Notes: generated by a model not told the origin, from the sequence alone. A stretch of 64,000 nt of DNA from Levilinea sp. (GCA_029975215.1 JARKPO010000018.1:1-64000); one strand, 5' to 3'; numbered from the stretch's first letter, positions 1 through 10,416 are shown. Program-made: numbers and translations.

Positions 1-3000
1 GCCGCCGTCACCTGCGCGCTGCCCAGGTGATCCGTCAGCAGCCAGTTCAGCGTGTCGGTCCCGTTGGCTTGCGTTCGCACGGCGATAGGCTGCCCGCCAA
101 AGGGGTAATACTTCTGGATGCGGGTCTCCTCACCGCTCACCCGCAGGTGGAATTGGCGGCTGACATAATAGGTCACTTCGCCGTTCACGATGCTTTTCAC
201 CAGGGTTCCATCCCCGTCATAGAAGTACTGCGCCGATTCCAGCGGCGGCGGTTGTGGGGTGGGGGTGGGCGTTTCGGTCGGCGGCAGGTCGGGCGTTTGC
301 GTCGGCTCCTGCGTGGGCGCAGCCGTCCCGGTGGGCGACGGCTCTGGCGTGGCTGTGGCCGTAGGTGTGGGCGTCTTCGTTGGAGGTAATTCTGGTATTT
401 CTGTGGTGACAGCAACAGTACGTGTGGGCGTCCTCGTCGAAGTTGGCATTGGGGTATACGGGATAAGCGTCTCAACATCCCCCCCCTGCGTCGGTGCAAA
501 TTGCAGGGCCATCACCTTTCGCCGCGCCGGAGCGTTGTTGGCTGCCATGCCCCCCACCGGTTCCATCCGGATCATCCGGTTTTCTCCGTCGTAGGTCAGC
601 GTGTAAGCTGTGCTGCCAATGACCCGCCCTACCTGGCTGCCGTTGAGATCATAGGTGTAGCTGTTTTCGCCCAGGCTGGCTGCAGCATGCGGGTGGTTGG
701 CATCATAGGTAAACGCCTTCGAAACCCCATTCAGGCTCTTGCTCACCATCCGCCCGTGCGGGTCGGCGTAGGAGAAGCTTTCGCTGTGGCTTGTCTGGCC
801 GTTGACCGTCACCGTCATACTCAACAGGCGCTCCAGGGCATCATAGGTGAATTCCGAGATCTCACCGCTGACGCTGTCGGTAATCCCCAGGATGTTTCCG
901 CTGTTATCGTAATCGTATCCCAATCCTTGCAGCGCCGCGCCGTCCAGATTGGTGCTGGTAAGGCTCGCCAGCCGTCCGCCGTCCTGAGCCACGTTCCAAT
1001 CGTAATAGCTGAAGGCTTGCTGTAAAATGGCATTGTTGCCGCTGCGCCCCAATTTAAGCAGGGTGGCCCGCCCAGCTTCGTCATAGCTTACCTCGTTGAT
1101 GTAGGTAAAAGCCGGGTCATTCGTGTTGGCCATTCCTTCCAACAAGCCTTGCGCGTTATAGGTTTGTGCCACCACCTCACCATCTGGATAGGTAATCGAA
1201 GTGACCAGATCAGCGCTGTTATAGCTGAAAGCGGTGGTAAAGATGTCTCCAGAGGTTTGCTCAGGATTGGTGAAGAGCATCTTCAGCTCGCTCACCACCC
1301 GCCCACGTGCATCATAGTCCCATTTCGTGGCTCCCGTGCCGTCTGTCATGCCGGTACGCCGCCCCAGGGCGTGACTGCCGCCGCTGTAATTGATTCCCAG
1401 GAAGGAAAAATTCCCTCCATCATAAACATATTGCACATCCGGCGTGTCATCGCAAGCACCTGGGCCAGCGTAACTCTTTGCTGTCAGGCGGCTCAAGTCA
1501 TCATAGCTTAAGCTGGTCACACAGCCTCGCGCATCGGTTTGGCTCGTCAAGTTATCCAATGCATCATAATTATAGACCCATGTGCCCATGTCGGGGTCAC
1601 TCATGCTGGTTTTTCTTCCAGCCAGATCATAAACCATTTGCGTATGAAGCGTGCCTTTATAGACATCCGTCAACATCCCGGCGGTATTGTAGGTATAAGT
1701 CAAATCTGGCCCATCCGCAGCATTTACCGCGACCACTTGACCCCACTCATCGTAGGTGGTGACTGTGTTTTGGTTGTTCGCATCCGTGGTGGTGACGGTC
1801 AAACCATCGTAACTAGTTAGCTGCGTGCTTCCGTTGGGTTGTACCACGCTGGTCACCCGACCTAAAATATCATAGCTGGTCTGCGTGGAGTTTTCTAATT
1901 CCGATTCAACGCTGTAGCGATAGGCTCCCTCGTAGGTAGAGGGCATTTTCTGTGAAGCTACCCGCCCATACGCATCATAGAAAATTGTGCTGTCCACCAC
2001 ATTGGTCGTGGAACCATTCACGTTCGCATTCAGCGTTTGCGTTTGAATGAGCTGTCCCAGCCCGCTGTAAAAACGGACTTTTTGTACCCACCGTTCGTCT
2101 AATTTCTGCGTTAGCAATACGTGGAAAGGCGTGGTGATTGGCGCTTGAGCCCCGCCGTTGCCTTCCACAAAGCTATAGTTGATATACTGAACCGTCAGCG
2201 AAGCCCCATTGCTTGGACTGCAAACACCGCTGCCATCCCAATCCGGGGCTGCGCACACTGCCTTCATGCGCCCCAATCCATCATAGCTGGCCCCCTGGCT
2301 GTCGCCGTTGGCATCTATCACTTTGGTGGGAAGCCCAACCGTATCATCATAAGCGGTTGTGATCGTATGCCCAAGCGCATTCGTTTCTGTCAAACGGTAC
2401 GCGCCATAATAGGTATCGTAAGTGTAACTGGTGGAGCGCGCCCCACCAGAAGGGCTGGTTGTGGCAGTTGCATATTGGTTGTAGGTGGTCAGGGAAGTCG
2501 GGTTTCCATAATCGCCGTATGCATAGTCAACTTGACGATATTGGCCTGCCGCATTAATACGGGTACGCTGTCGGGTCAAGCGGCCGGTTGTCGGCGGAAC
2601 GTTGTAGGCGGATGCGTCATCATAATAAAACAACGTCTCGCCGATCAAACCCGTTTCTCCTGAAAAATCACAACTGCCGCTACAGTCTAACAGTGTCTGC
2701 CGCCCAAGATAATTAACCCGATAAGGGCTGCCGCTCTGTGACGGATAGAACTGTTGATGGGTGGCGTGGTGATTCACCCAGTTAGTGCCGTCCCATTTGG
2801 CATACACTGTGCGGGTCAGGTTTCCGTATTGGTTTCCGCCTTGATCGCCCTCTTCATAAAGATAACTCACCTTTGTACCGGTAAAATCAACGCCCTCATA
2901 ACTGCGGCTTTCATTCCAACTTGGACGGATCCATTTCACCGCCAGGTCTTTATATGTTAAAAGTTTCGTGCCAACAATTTGGGGAATTTCGTTATTCACA

Positions 3001-6000
3001 TTCGTATCATACTGTATCGTATTTTCGTAACGGGTTTCATTTTCAGTATAAATGCGTCCTTCAATAACCGAATCCAACCACAAAGTGCCCTGATTCACTC
3101 GCGCAGACAGCTTCCAATTCTGTGTGCCAAATCCATTCCAGGTGCTTTCAGCGCTTTTTTCCGGGTGACTGAGCTGCCACACCTTTAACCGCATTTCTCC
3201 ATCTTCCCCCACAATGATCATAAAGACGTACCATTTGTTCTGCTCCATCTGAGCAGCGCTTAATAATTGCGACTGGTCCTGAGCGCCTGCCCCAGTATCC
3301 GTGCGCAGCCAAAGCCCACTATCACTCGCCCGCAGTCCAAAAAATTTTCCAGCAGCCCCTGACAAACCTATCACCGTCTGAGAGGAATTTCCGTTCAATC
3401 TGAAGTGACCTATGACAGACTGCCCATTACTCAAATTGTAGCTGGAACGTTGAATACCCACTGTCCAGTTCGAAGTGGTTGAGACTGCCTTGAGCGATTT
3501 ATCAAATTCACGAATGAATTTCCAATCTGTGGTAACCGATCCGGTCCCTTTTACGGTGGTCCAGTCGGACGGATCAATGGTTTCGGTTTCGAAGGCTTCG
3601 TAGAAGGTGCGCTCCATACCCAAAGAGTGATAAGGGCGTCCTTTGAAAACATCGTCTTGATGGAACCAGGTTACTTCACTGTAGCCATCACTACGCAGGG
3701 TCTGAACCATCGAGCGTCCTCGATACTCGCTCAACGGTGGAACATAAAGTTTACTCACGCTGGAAGAGTCAACTACATCAGAAACCAGGTTCGTGTTCAT
3801 ACTGATATTATCCCAACCATACTGGGTAGTGTTTATCTGATCTCGCACCAAATCTCGCACTGTACGGCTGGTCACCACATAGTAGGTCAACATCAGTTGG
3901 ATGGTATAGTTCTTCACCTGGCAGCCAGAGTCTTGCAACAGCAGCCGCGTATTGCGCGGATCAAAATTTGCAGGCAAATCCACCTGCTCCTCTTCGCTTC
4001 TAAATCCGCTTACCAAAATGTTAACAGCATAGACTGGGTTGTCCGGATCCACAAGATCAACAAACCCTAGTTTTAATCTCGCATCTCCCGCGTTAGGGTT
4101 GTTCGCCTCTATCCAGACATTGTATCGAGCCCCCGGTTTAATCATGTATTGCGGCAGGCCACGGCGCGCAATGGACGGGGCGCCCACGCTACCCCCTTCC
4201 AATGATCTTGGTGTTGTTGCAGCACAATGAAATTCGTTGGCCATAACTAACCAGGGTGAAATGGAGGTGGATTCACCGCACTCATTTGGCGCCACTCCTA
4301 CATGAATTACCATATCTCGCAAGTTATGGTTGACGTCATCGTAAAAAACTCTACGGGTATAGGTGAATTCGATTTCCCCACCCTGCCCATTGTTTACTTT
4401 TGTCAGGTGTTGGTCGTCGTCATAATAGAATTGGGTTTCGAGTGCAGTGGTATCTGCCCCCGTTTCGGTCACCTTCACCAGGGTGGTAGTGTAATACAAT
4501 GAACGCCATTTGAAGTTAGGATAAATCTGGTTGTCTTCATCATTGGAATACGTCAGAGTATATGTTCGAATGGTGGCCCAACTACCCCCCTCAATCAGTT
4601 TTTGAATTTCCACTTTTTGCAGACGCTTTCTGCCAAACAATACTCTGCTATCCAATTCTTCCCAAGAGCTTGCATAATCCTGCCGATCCTCACGCACAAA
4701 TTGCGCACGGTATTTCCCGTTTGCATAGGTGATGGTGTCGGGATAAACGGCAATTTCATTGGCGCAATTCGATACACCCTTTGCTTCCTCATAATATGTA
4801 TACGTAATCGTGTTGCCGTGAATATCGGTAACCGAAGTCAACGACCAGCGCCAGGTAACATCTAAACTACTGGCCGCAGCGCAGCCGTCGGTTTTATTGG
4901 TCTTTGAGGGTAAGCCAAAGGTATAGACCGTACCATCGGGGGTGGTCGCGATCCACTCACTGGTGTTTTCGTGAGTCACCTGCAAGAATGATTGATCCGC
5001 AGTTTTGAAAACATTGCTGCTTGCGGGGCCAACCTGAAGCAGCTGCCCTGACATACCCCCCATCTGAATGGAAAAGGTATCATCTGAGAGGTCGGAATTG
5101 GTGCCGTGCATGTTGCGGATAATTGCCCCCGTATCCAAAGACCAACCAGATCCTACCCAAGAAGCCTGTGTAAAAGCCGAACCTTCATCAATCACCTGAC
5201 TGTTATAGTTAAGCGTTAGTTTCGGCTGCAGTCCGCCGGAACCCGGTGGGGTCCACAAAGGCAAGCTGTATGTCCCTGCACCGGTAAATTTATCCGTTTG
5301 AAAGGAATCCATTGTAGGTGGCGTAAATCCCTGCCACGAGCTGGCTTTGAAATCAAAAACCGTCAGGTGATCCGTTTGGGTGGTCAGGGTGTTCGTTTCA
5401 GCGTCCACCTGGGTTTCCATTGGAAACCACTCATTCGCCTCTTCGTTAAAATAGAAAATCTGTAGGTCTTGCTCTGGCCAGGACGAAGGCAATTCTTTCT
5501 CGTTGTATTGAATTTGCAATTTAACAGGTTGATTGAAACGGGTAACATTTGTATGGCTATTCTTACCTACGGCAATCACTTCAACAGGTTGGGTGCTGAG
5601 AGAGTAAGTTGGTAATTGGTTTGGGCTTGGCGGGCGAATATCAAACAGCAGGTCCTCACTGAGAGCGGCAGTGGGAATATCAAGCCGCACGTTTTCTTGC
5701 TCACTTTGCAGAATACTGCTTTTTCCACGTGAGGCTTCCATTTTTGCCGCGTCCAAATACACAGCGTCGGCGTTATAGTCTTCTTTCTCTCCCTCAACAT
5801 GGAGTACAGCGGAGAGCATCAGGGGGAAAATGGCTTTGGGACTCGCTTCTAAAACCAAAACGCCGGTTTGATCCTTAGGTATTGGCACAACCCATTCATT
5901 ACCGGTATCTGTCTGTGTTTCAAGTTTCGTGTCGCGAACCTGAATCCCCTCTGGTAAGTGAAAGGCCAGGCTCACAGGCGTATCATGGTTTTCTACGCCG

Positions 6001-6254
6001 CTCACCGACCAGGATAAGTGAATAGGAGAGCCTGGAATGTAAATCGCCGGCTCTGCCGATAGTTTCACTTGGGCATGTCCTTTGGAGTCGGTCTCTTCTT
6101 GTAGAAGAGGATCGGCTTGGACTGAAAGATTCGGTTCTATCGGAGATTGCAGCAACGGGAGGGGGCTTGCGAGGGGTTTTGTTTGAAACGCTCTGGCCGG
6201 AAAGGTGGATGCCAGCAGTGATAGAACTACGATCAGGTGCAGCACAGGTTGCAT
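1..6254 (-). CDS. Giant secreted SpvB/RHS YD-repeat protein (partial, C-terminus beyond the left edge)
   Basis: An open frame of 2,084 codons starts at ATG 6254, preceded by GAGGAG, and runs off the left edge. The N-terminus is a signal peptide (about residues 1-25, hydrophobic core ending in ARA). After an extracellular beta-rich region comes an SpvB-type segment (about residues 317-390; GAGTYSLPL, PPGSGGLQPKLTLNY, WVGSGWSLD). Residues about 900-1030 resemble a concanavalin/LamG-like lectin fold. From about residue 1150 there are many YD repeats (SYDGLGR, YDDLSRL, YDANHPH). A Thr/Pro-rich linker (about residues 1928-2003) precedes the RHS core end (FYDGDGTLVK, YYPFGGQP, TDHLGSAQVT). RHS/SpvB proteins form hollow shells that often enclose a C-terminal toxin; that tip lies outside the window. 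Base composition looks less GC-rich than the neighbouring genes, which may indicate transfer. The family assignment is secure, but the biological role (toxin delivery, adhesion or wall protein) is not known from here. Confidence 0.93.
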   Translation of the reverse strand, partial: MQPVLHLIVVLSLLASTFPARAFQTKPLASPLPLLQSPIEPNLSVQADPLLQEETDSKGHAQVKLSAEPAIYIPGSPIHLSWSVSGVENHDTPVSLAFHLPEGIQVRDTKLETQTDTGNEWVVPIPKDQTGVLVLEASPKAIFPLMLSAVLHVEGEKEDYNADAVYLDAAKMEASRGKSSILQSEQENVRLDIPTAALSEDLLFDIRPPSPNQLPTYSLSTQPVEVIAVGKNSHTNVTRFNQPVKLQIQYNEKELPSSWPEQDLQIFYFNEEANEWFPMETQVDAETNTLTTQTDHLTVFDFKASSWQGFTPPTMDSFQTDKFTGAGTYSLPLWTPPGSGGLQPKLTLNYNSQVIDEGSAFTQASWVGSGWSLDTGAIIRNMHGTNSDLSDDTFSIQMGGMSGQLLQVGPASSNVFKTADQSFLQVTHENTSEWIATTPDGTVYTFGLPSKTNKTDGCAAASSLDVTWRWSLTSVTDIHGNTITYTYYEEAKGVSNCANEIAVYPDTITYANGKYRAQFVREDRQDYASSWEELDSRVLFGRKRLQKVEIQKLIEGGSWATIRTYTLTYSNDEDNQIYPNFKWRSLYYTTTLVKVTETGADTTALETQFYYDDDQHLTKVNNGQGGEIEFTYTRRVFYDDVNHNLRDMVIHVGVAPNECGESTSISPWLVMANEFHCAATTPRSLEGGSVGAPSIARRGLPQYMIKPGARYNVWIEANNPNAGDARLKLGFVDLVDPDNPVYAVNILVSGFRSEEEQVDLPANFDPRNTRLLLQDSGCQVKNYTIQLMLTYYVVTSRTVRDLVRDQINTTQYGWDNISMNTNLVSDVVDSSSVSKLYVPPLSEYRGRSMVQTLRSDGYSEVTWFHQDDVFKGRPYHSLGMERTFYEAFETETIDPSDWTTVKGTGSVTTDWKFIREFDKSLKAVSTTSNWTVGIQRSSYNLSNGQSVIGHFRLNGNSSQTVIGLSGAAGKFFGLRASDSGLWLRTDTGAGAQDQSQLLSAAQMEQNKWYVFMIIVGEDGEMRLKVWQLSHPEKSAESTWNGFGTQNWKLSARVNQGTLWLDSVIEGRIYTENETRYENTIQYDTNVNNEIPQIVGTKLLTYKDLAVKWIRPSWNESRSYEGVDFTGTKVSYLYEEGDQGGNQYGNLTRTVYAKWDGTNWVNHHATHQQFYPSQSGSPYRVNYLGRQTLLDCSGSCDFSGETGLIGETLFYYDDASAYNVPPTTGRLTRQRTRINAAGQYRQVDYAYGDYGNPTSLTTYNQYATATTSPSGGARSTSYTYDTYYGAYRLTETNALGHTITTAYDDTVGLPTKVIDANGDSQGASYDGLGRMKAVCAAPDWDGSGVCSPSNGASLTVQYINYSFVEGNGGAQAPITTPFHVLLTQKLDERWVQKVRFYSGLGQLIQTQTLNANVNGSTTNVVDSTIFYDAYGRVASQKMPSTYEGAYRYSVESELENSTQTSYDILGRVTSVVQPNGSTQLTSYDGLTVTTTDANNQNTVTTYDEWGQVVAVNAADGPDLTYTYNTAGMLTDVYKGTLHTQMVYDLAGRKTSMSDPDMGTWVYNYDALDNLTSQTDARGCVTSLSYDDLSRLTAKSYAGPGACDDTPDVQYVYDGGNFSFLGINYSGGSHALGRRTGMTDGTGATKWDYDARGRVVSELKMLFTNPEQTSGDIFTTAFSYNSADLVTSITYPDGEVVAQTYNAQGLLEGMANTNDPAFTYINEVSYDEAGRATLLKLGRSGNNAILQQAFSYYDWNVAQDGGRLASLTSTNLDGAALQGLGYDYDNSGNILGITDSVSGEISEFTYDALERLLSMTVTVNGQTSHSESFSYADPHGRMVSKSLNGVSKAFTYDANHPHAAASLGENSYTYDLNGSQVGRVIGSTAYTLTYDGENRMIRMEPVGGMAANNAPARRKVMALQFAPTQGGDVETLIPYTPMPTSTRTPTRTVAVTTEIPELPPTKTPTPTATATPEPSPTGTAAPTQEPTQTPDLPPTETPTPTPQPPPLESAQYFYDGDGTLVKSIVNGEVTYYVSRQFHLRVSGEETRIQKYYPFGGQPIAVRTQANGTDTLNWLLTDHLGSAQVTA

Positions 6255-6382
6255 GGTGGTCTCCTCGCAAAGAAAGGTCAGTGAAGCGTATCGGAATGAG
6301 ATCGCGCCCAGTTTGAAAATTATTTAGTTTTAATTATCTAGAAATTAATATTGAAATACCATTATCCACCCAATTGTTTATT

Positions 6383-6411
6383 ACTATATTACAATTTTAA
6401 ATAAGAGTCAA
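6383..6411 (-). promoter_or_regulatory. Promoter of the RHS gene (TTGACT - 17 nt - TATAGT)
   Basis: On the minus strand TTGACT (6411-6406) and TATAGT (6388-6383) are separated by exactly 17 nt. They lie in an AT-rich stretch (about 6290-6420) and leave a leader of about 120 nt before ATG 6254. This is the best sigma70-like pair in the window. Confidence 0.7.
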
Positions 6412-6469
6412 GGATCCAAATCATCCATTTTCAAATAAAAAATCGCTTTGTGCCCCCCGCCCAACCAAA

Positions 6470-6497
6470 AGAGGGTTCCGGCGCGCCGGAACCCTCT
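6470..6497 (-). terminator. Terminator of the yvcK-gap-pgk operon
   Basis: A perfect 28-bp palindrome (GAGGGTTCCGG arms) lies 23 bp past the pgk stop and is followed on the minus strand by TTTTGG. It can form a very stable hairpin, but the U-tract is short. Confidence 0.65.
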
Positions 6498-6520
6498 CCA
6501 TCAAGCTGTAGGCAATAGCC

Positions 6521-7696
6521 CTAGCGGTCTTGCAGAGCCGCCACCCCGGGCAGAACCAGCCCTTCCAGCATCTCCAGCGAAGCCCCGCCGCCGGTGGAAA
6601 TGTGGGTGATCTGATCCGCCAGCCCAGACTGCTGAATGGCCGCCACCGATTCACCCCCGCCGATCACGCTGATCGCCGCGCTGGCGGCCACGGCCTTGGC
6701 AATCCCCACCGTGCCCACCGCGAAAGCCGGGAACTCAAACACGCCCATCGGGCCGTTCCAAACCACCGTCCCCGCCTGCGCAATGACCTTGGCGTAATTC
6801 TCCACCGTCTCAGGGCCAATATCCAAAATGCGCCAGCCGTCCGGAACCGGGCCGGTGGGCACCGTCTTGTGGTGGGCTTCCGCCTCAAAAGCATCCGCAA
6901 TCACCATATCCACCGGCAGGCGCAGCTTATCCGACCCCGCCGCCAAAAGCTCGCGGGCCAGCTCCAAAGCCTCATCCTGCACCAGCGAATCGGCCACCGG
7001 GTAGCCCTGGGCCTTGAAGAAGGTGTTGGCCATGCCGCCGCCAATCAGCACCTGGTCGGCCTTGGTCAGCAGATTGCGGATCACGCCGATCTTATCGCTG
7101 ATCTTGGCCCCGCCCAAAATGGCCACAAAGGGGCGCTTGGGCTCGGCCACCGCCTGGCCCAGATATTGGATTTCTTTTTCCAGCAGGAAACCCGCCACGG
7201 CCGGCAGATGGTGCGTCACGCCCTCGGTCGAAGCGTGGGCGCGGTGCGCCGTGCCAAAGGCGTCATTCACGAAAATTTCAGCCAAAGAGGCCAGCTTGCG
7301 CGCCATCTCGGGATCGTTCTTTTCTTCCTCGGCGTAGAAACGCGTGTTTTCCAGCACCAAAACCTCGCCCGCCTTCAGCGCCTGGGCCGCCGTCTCGGCT
7401 GCCGGGCCAATGCAGTCTTCCGCGAAGGCCACCGGCTTGCCCATCAGCCCGCCCAAATATTCGGCCACCGGCTTCAGGCTGTATTTGGCCTCCGGCCCAC
7501 CCTTGGGGCGGCCCAAATGCGAGCAAAGGATCACCGCTGCGCCCTGATTCACCAGGTATTCAATCGTCGGCAGCGCCGCGCGGATGCGGGTGTCGTCCCC
7601 CACCTTGCCTTCCTTCACCGGCACATTGAAATCTACGCGCACCAAAACGCGTTTTCCACGCACATCAATATCACGAACGGTCTTTTTCTGAAACAT
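6521..7696 (-). CDS. pgk: Phosphoglycerate kinase
   Basis: A 391-residue PGK that interconverts 1,3-bisphosphoglycerate and 3-phosphoglycerate with ATP formation in glycolysis; the reverse direction serves gluconeogenesis. The family signatures are all present: VDFNVP near the N-terminus, LGRPKG, the [13 protein letters not shown] stretch, [20 protein letters not shown] and the C-terminal [11 protein letters not shown] nucleotide loop. Length is typical of bacterial PGK. The start at 7696 is chosen because GGGAGGA lies just upstream and the protein then begins MFQKKTVRD; an in-frame extension to 7750 lacks both an RBS and homology. The gene is the last of yvcK-gap-pgk, 122 bp after gap, with an inverted repeat in the gap and a strong hairpin after the stop. 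Confidence 0.98.
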   Translation of the reverse strand: MFQKKTVRDIDVRGKRVLVRVDFNVPVKEGKVGDDTRIRAALPTIEYLVNQGAAVILCSHLGRPKGGPEAKYSLKPVAEYLGGLMGKPVAFAEDCIGPAAETAAQALKAGEVLVLENTRFYAEEEKNDPEMARKLASLAEIFVNDAFGTAHRAHASTEGVTHHLPAVAGFLLEKEIQYLGQAVAEPKRPFVAILGGAKISDKIGVIRNLLTKADQVLIGGGMANTFFKAQGYPVADSLVQDEALELARELLAAGSDKLRLPVDMVIADAFEAEAHHKTVPTGPVPDGWRILDIGPETVENYAKVIAQAGTVVWNGPMGVFEFPAFAVGTVGIAKAVAASAAISVIGGGESVAAIQQSGLADQITHISTGGGASLEMLEGLVLPGVAALQDR

Positions 7697-7750
7697 GCTT
7701 TCCTCCCAACGGGTTGGGGAAATAAAGGATCGAACAGCCGCAGATTGCAA

Positions 7751-7800
7751 TCACGGAGGGCGCTGCACAGCCAAAAATGGCAGACGGCGGCCCTCCGTGA
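7751..7800 (-). repeat. 11-bp inverted repeat in the gap-pgk intergenic region
   Basis: The arms TCACGGAGGGC (7751-7761) and GCCCTCCGTGA (7790-7800) are perfect complements separated by 28 nt. Inside the loop CTGC and GCAG could extend the stem. It could be an mRNA-processing or stabilising hairpin, or a partial attenuator between gap and pgk. No T-tract follows in the operon direction. Confidence 0.6.
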
Positions 7801-7818
7801 TTCAAGTCTCGCGAAAAA

Positions 7819-8871
<1,053 letters not shown>

Positions 8872-8894
8872 GTCCATTCCTCCTAAGATTGTCT

Positions 8895-8934
8895 AAACAA
8901 TTTTACCACGCCTTCTGACACGGCAAAATTGTTT
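8895..8934 (-). repeat. Inverted repeat AAACAATTTT / AAAATTGTTT between yvcK and gap
   Basis: A perfect 10-bp inverted repeat (8895-8904 and 8925-8934) fills most of the 73-bp yvcK-gap spacer, just upstream of the gap ribosome-binding site. It could be a terminator-like element separating yvcK from gap, or an operator. The minus strand reads TAAAATTG here, which could also supply a -10 for gap. Confidence 0.5.
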
Positions 8935-8944
8935 GTTTGCCCAC

Positions 8945-10291
8945 TTATGATCCCTCGTCGCGGGATGCCAGCGGCCCGGTGCGTTCATAGAACAGGTCCA
9001 TAATCACCTGAGCCAGCTTGTTGGAATCGTGCCGCCACGGGTTTTCTTTGTTGGCCAGATCCGCCTGATAAATCGGATGGCTTTGGTTCAGCTCCGGCTC
9101 CGGCTGAATCCAGTTGACCGTCTCCGGCAGCTCCCCGTCAAAATTGCCGTTGCACACCACCGTATCCAGAATGCCCTCGCCCAGATACTTTTCCACCGTT
9201 TTTACATGGTCGCCGCAGGTGTAGTGATCGGTTTCTCCCGGCTGGCTGGCCAAATTGCAGATGTAAAATTTCAGCGCCCGGCTGGCTCGGATGGCCTCTG
9301 CCAGATCGGGAACCAGCAAATTGGGCAGAATGCTGGTATACAGGCTGCCCGGGCCGATGATGATCAGATCCGCGTTTAAAATGGCCTGCAGCGCCGGCGG
9401 AAAAGCCAGAGGGTTATTCGGCTCCAACCACACACGGTTCACCCGCCCGCCCATCTGTGAAATGCGGCTCTCGCCCTTAATCACCACCTCTTTCGACTGG
9501 TCGGGCAGCTGCACATCCGCCACCAGGCGCACATCGTGCAGGGTGGAGGGCATCACCTGCCCCTTCACCGCCAAAACCCGCCCCGTCTCGGTCACGGCTT
9601 CTTCAAAGCTGCCGGTGATGTCCGTCAGCGCCGTGATCAGCAAATTGCCCAGGGTGTGGCCGTTCAGCCCCGCCCCGCTGGCAAAGCGGTATTGAAACAC
9701 CTGAGTCAGCAGGGCTTCGTCGCTGCTCAGGGCCGTCAGGCAGTTGCGGATGTCGCCGGGGGGCAAAATGCCGATGTTGCGGCGCAGCTCGCCGGAGGAG
9801 CCTCCGTCGTCCGCCACGGTCACAATCGCCGTCAGATTGTTGGTCTGCGCCTTCAGCCCGCGCAGCAGCGTGGCCAGGCCCGTGCCCCCGCCCAGCGCCA
9901 CCACCCGCGGCCCCTTCTCGCGCCGCCGGTAATTGGTTACCGTGTCCAAAATCGGCTTGCCGGGGTGCAAAAAGGGGGTGATGAGGGCGCGGTTCAGGCC
10001 CCACGACCCCAGCAAAATCAGAGCAAGCCCCAGCCCGCCAAACACCACCGCGCGCAGCGTGCGGTCTAAAAACCGCAGCGACAGCGCCGAAAGAATCGGC
10101 AGCCACCAGGTTTCCGGCGCGGTGCGGTACACATCCAAAATCAGAATCGCAAAACCGATGCCAATCAGCGTCGTTCCCGCCAAAATGACCGCAATCCAGC
10201 GCTTCACCCCCAGGCCGGGAAGCAGCCAGCGCATCTCGGAGCGAACCGTGTACCACAATCGAACAAACCCATTTCTGTGCTTAATCGGCAT
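8945..10291 (-). CDS. yvcK: YvcK/CofD-like gluconeogenesis factor with N-terminal membrane anchor
   Basis: A 448-residue protein of the YvcK (CofD-like, UPF0052) family. Family members bind UDP-sugars and are needed for gluconeogenic growth and normal cell-wall synthesis; they are not expected to have the CofD transferase activity. The diagnostic stretch is at about residues 130-190: ALGGGTGLATLLRGLK, VADDGGSSGELRR, PPGDIRNCL. NGHTLGNLL and GPGSLYTSI follow. Two predicted membrane segments (about residues 30-52 and 80-100) precede the domain, so this version is membrane-tethered, unlike the soluble Bacillus protein. It is first in an operon with gap and pgk, which fits a role linking carbon flux to the envelope. 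No Shine-Dalgarno is seen; a TATGAT box lies 9 nt before the ATG. Confidence 0.93.
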   Translation of the reverse strand: MPIKHRNGFVRLWYTVRSEMRWLLPGLGVKRWIAVILAGTTLIGIGFAILILDVYRTAPETWWLPILSALSLRFLDRTLRAVVFGGLGLALILLGSWGLNRALITPFLHPGKPILDTVTNYRRREKGPRVVALGGGTGLATLLRGLKAQTNNLTAIVTVADDGGSSGELRRNIGILPPGDIRNCLTALSSDEALLTQVFQYRFASGAGLNGHTLGNLLITALTDITGSFEEAVTETGRVLAVKGQVMPSTLHDVRLVADVQLPDQSKEVVIKGESRISQMGGRVNRVWLEPNNPLAFPPALQAILNADLIIIGPGSLYTSILPNLLVPDLAEAIRASRALKFYICNLASQPGETDHYTCGDHVKTVEKYLGEGILDTVVCNGNFDGELPETVNWIQPEPELNQSHPIYQADLANKENPWRHDSNKLAQVIMDLFYERTGPLASRDEGS

Positions 10292-10300
10292 ACGGGTCTT

Positions 10301-10306
10301 ATCATA
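10301..10306 (-). promoter_or_regulatory. -10 box (TATGAT) of yvcK
   Basis: TATGAT on the minus strand lies 9 nt before ATG 10291. No Shine-Dalgarno is present, so transcription would begin at or within 2-3 nt of the start codon. Confidence 0.45.
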
Positions 10307-10334
10307 GCAGGAATTTAAACCAGCGTCAACGATT

Positions 10335-10359
10335 TTAACCCCCGGCGTGCGGGGGTTAA
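10335..10359. repeat. Perfect inverted repeat between divergent yvcK and ROK kinase
   Basis: TTAACCCCC (10335-10343), a 7-nt spacer and GGGGGTTAA (10351-10359) lie in the 132-bp divergent intergenic region. They are upstream of both putative -10 boxes. The position suits a shared operator for both directions; no protein can be named as its ligand. Confidence 0.5.
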
Positions 10360-10410
10360 CTCCATAAACTGCATATTATGGAAACGCTCCCAAAATTCCT
10401 CAAGTGCCGT

Positions 10411-10416
10411 TATAAT
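10411..10416 (+). promoter_or_regulatory. -10 box (TATAAT) of the ROK kinase gene, likely leaderless
   Basis: A consensus TATAAT ends 7 nt before ATG 10424, so the predicted start of transcription falls on the initiation codon. No Shine-Dalgarno and no convincing -35 are seen. Confidence 0.55.

Noticed and set aside
246-470. Repetitive stretch resembling a CRISPR or tandem DNA repeat
   Set aside because: The repetition comes from Thr/Pro codons of the RHS linker; there are no regular repeats with unique spacers, and no cas genes are in the window.
27-4865. Many long open frames on the plus strand opposite the RHS gene
   Set aside because: They are antisense shadows in register with the minus-strand RHS frame, which reads continuous YD repeats; none has an RBS or recognisable domain.
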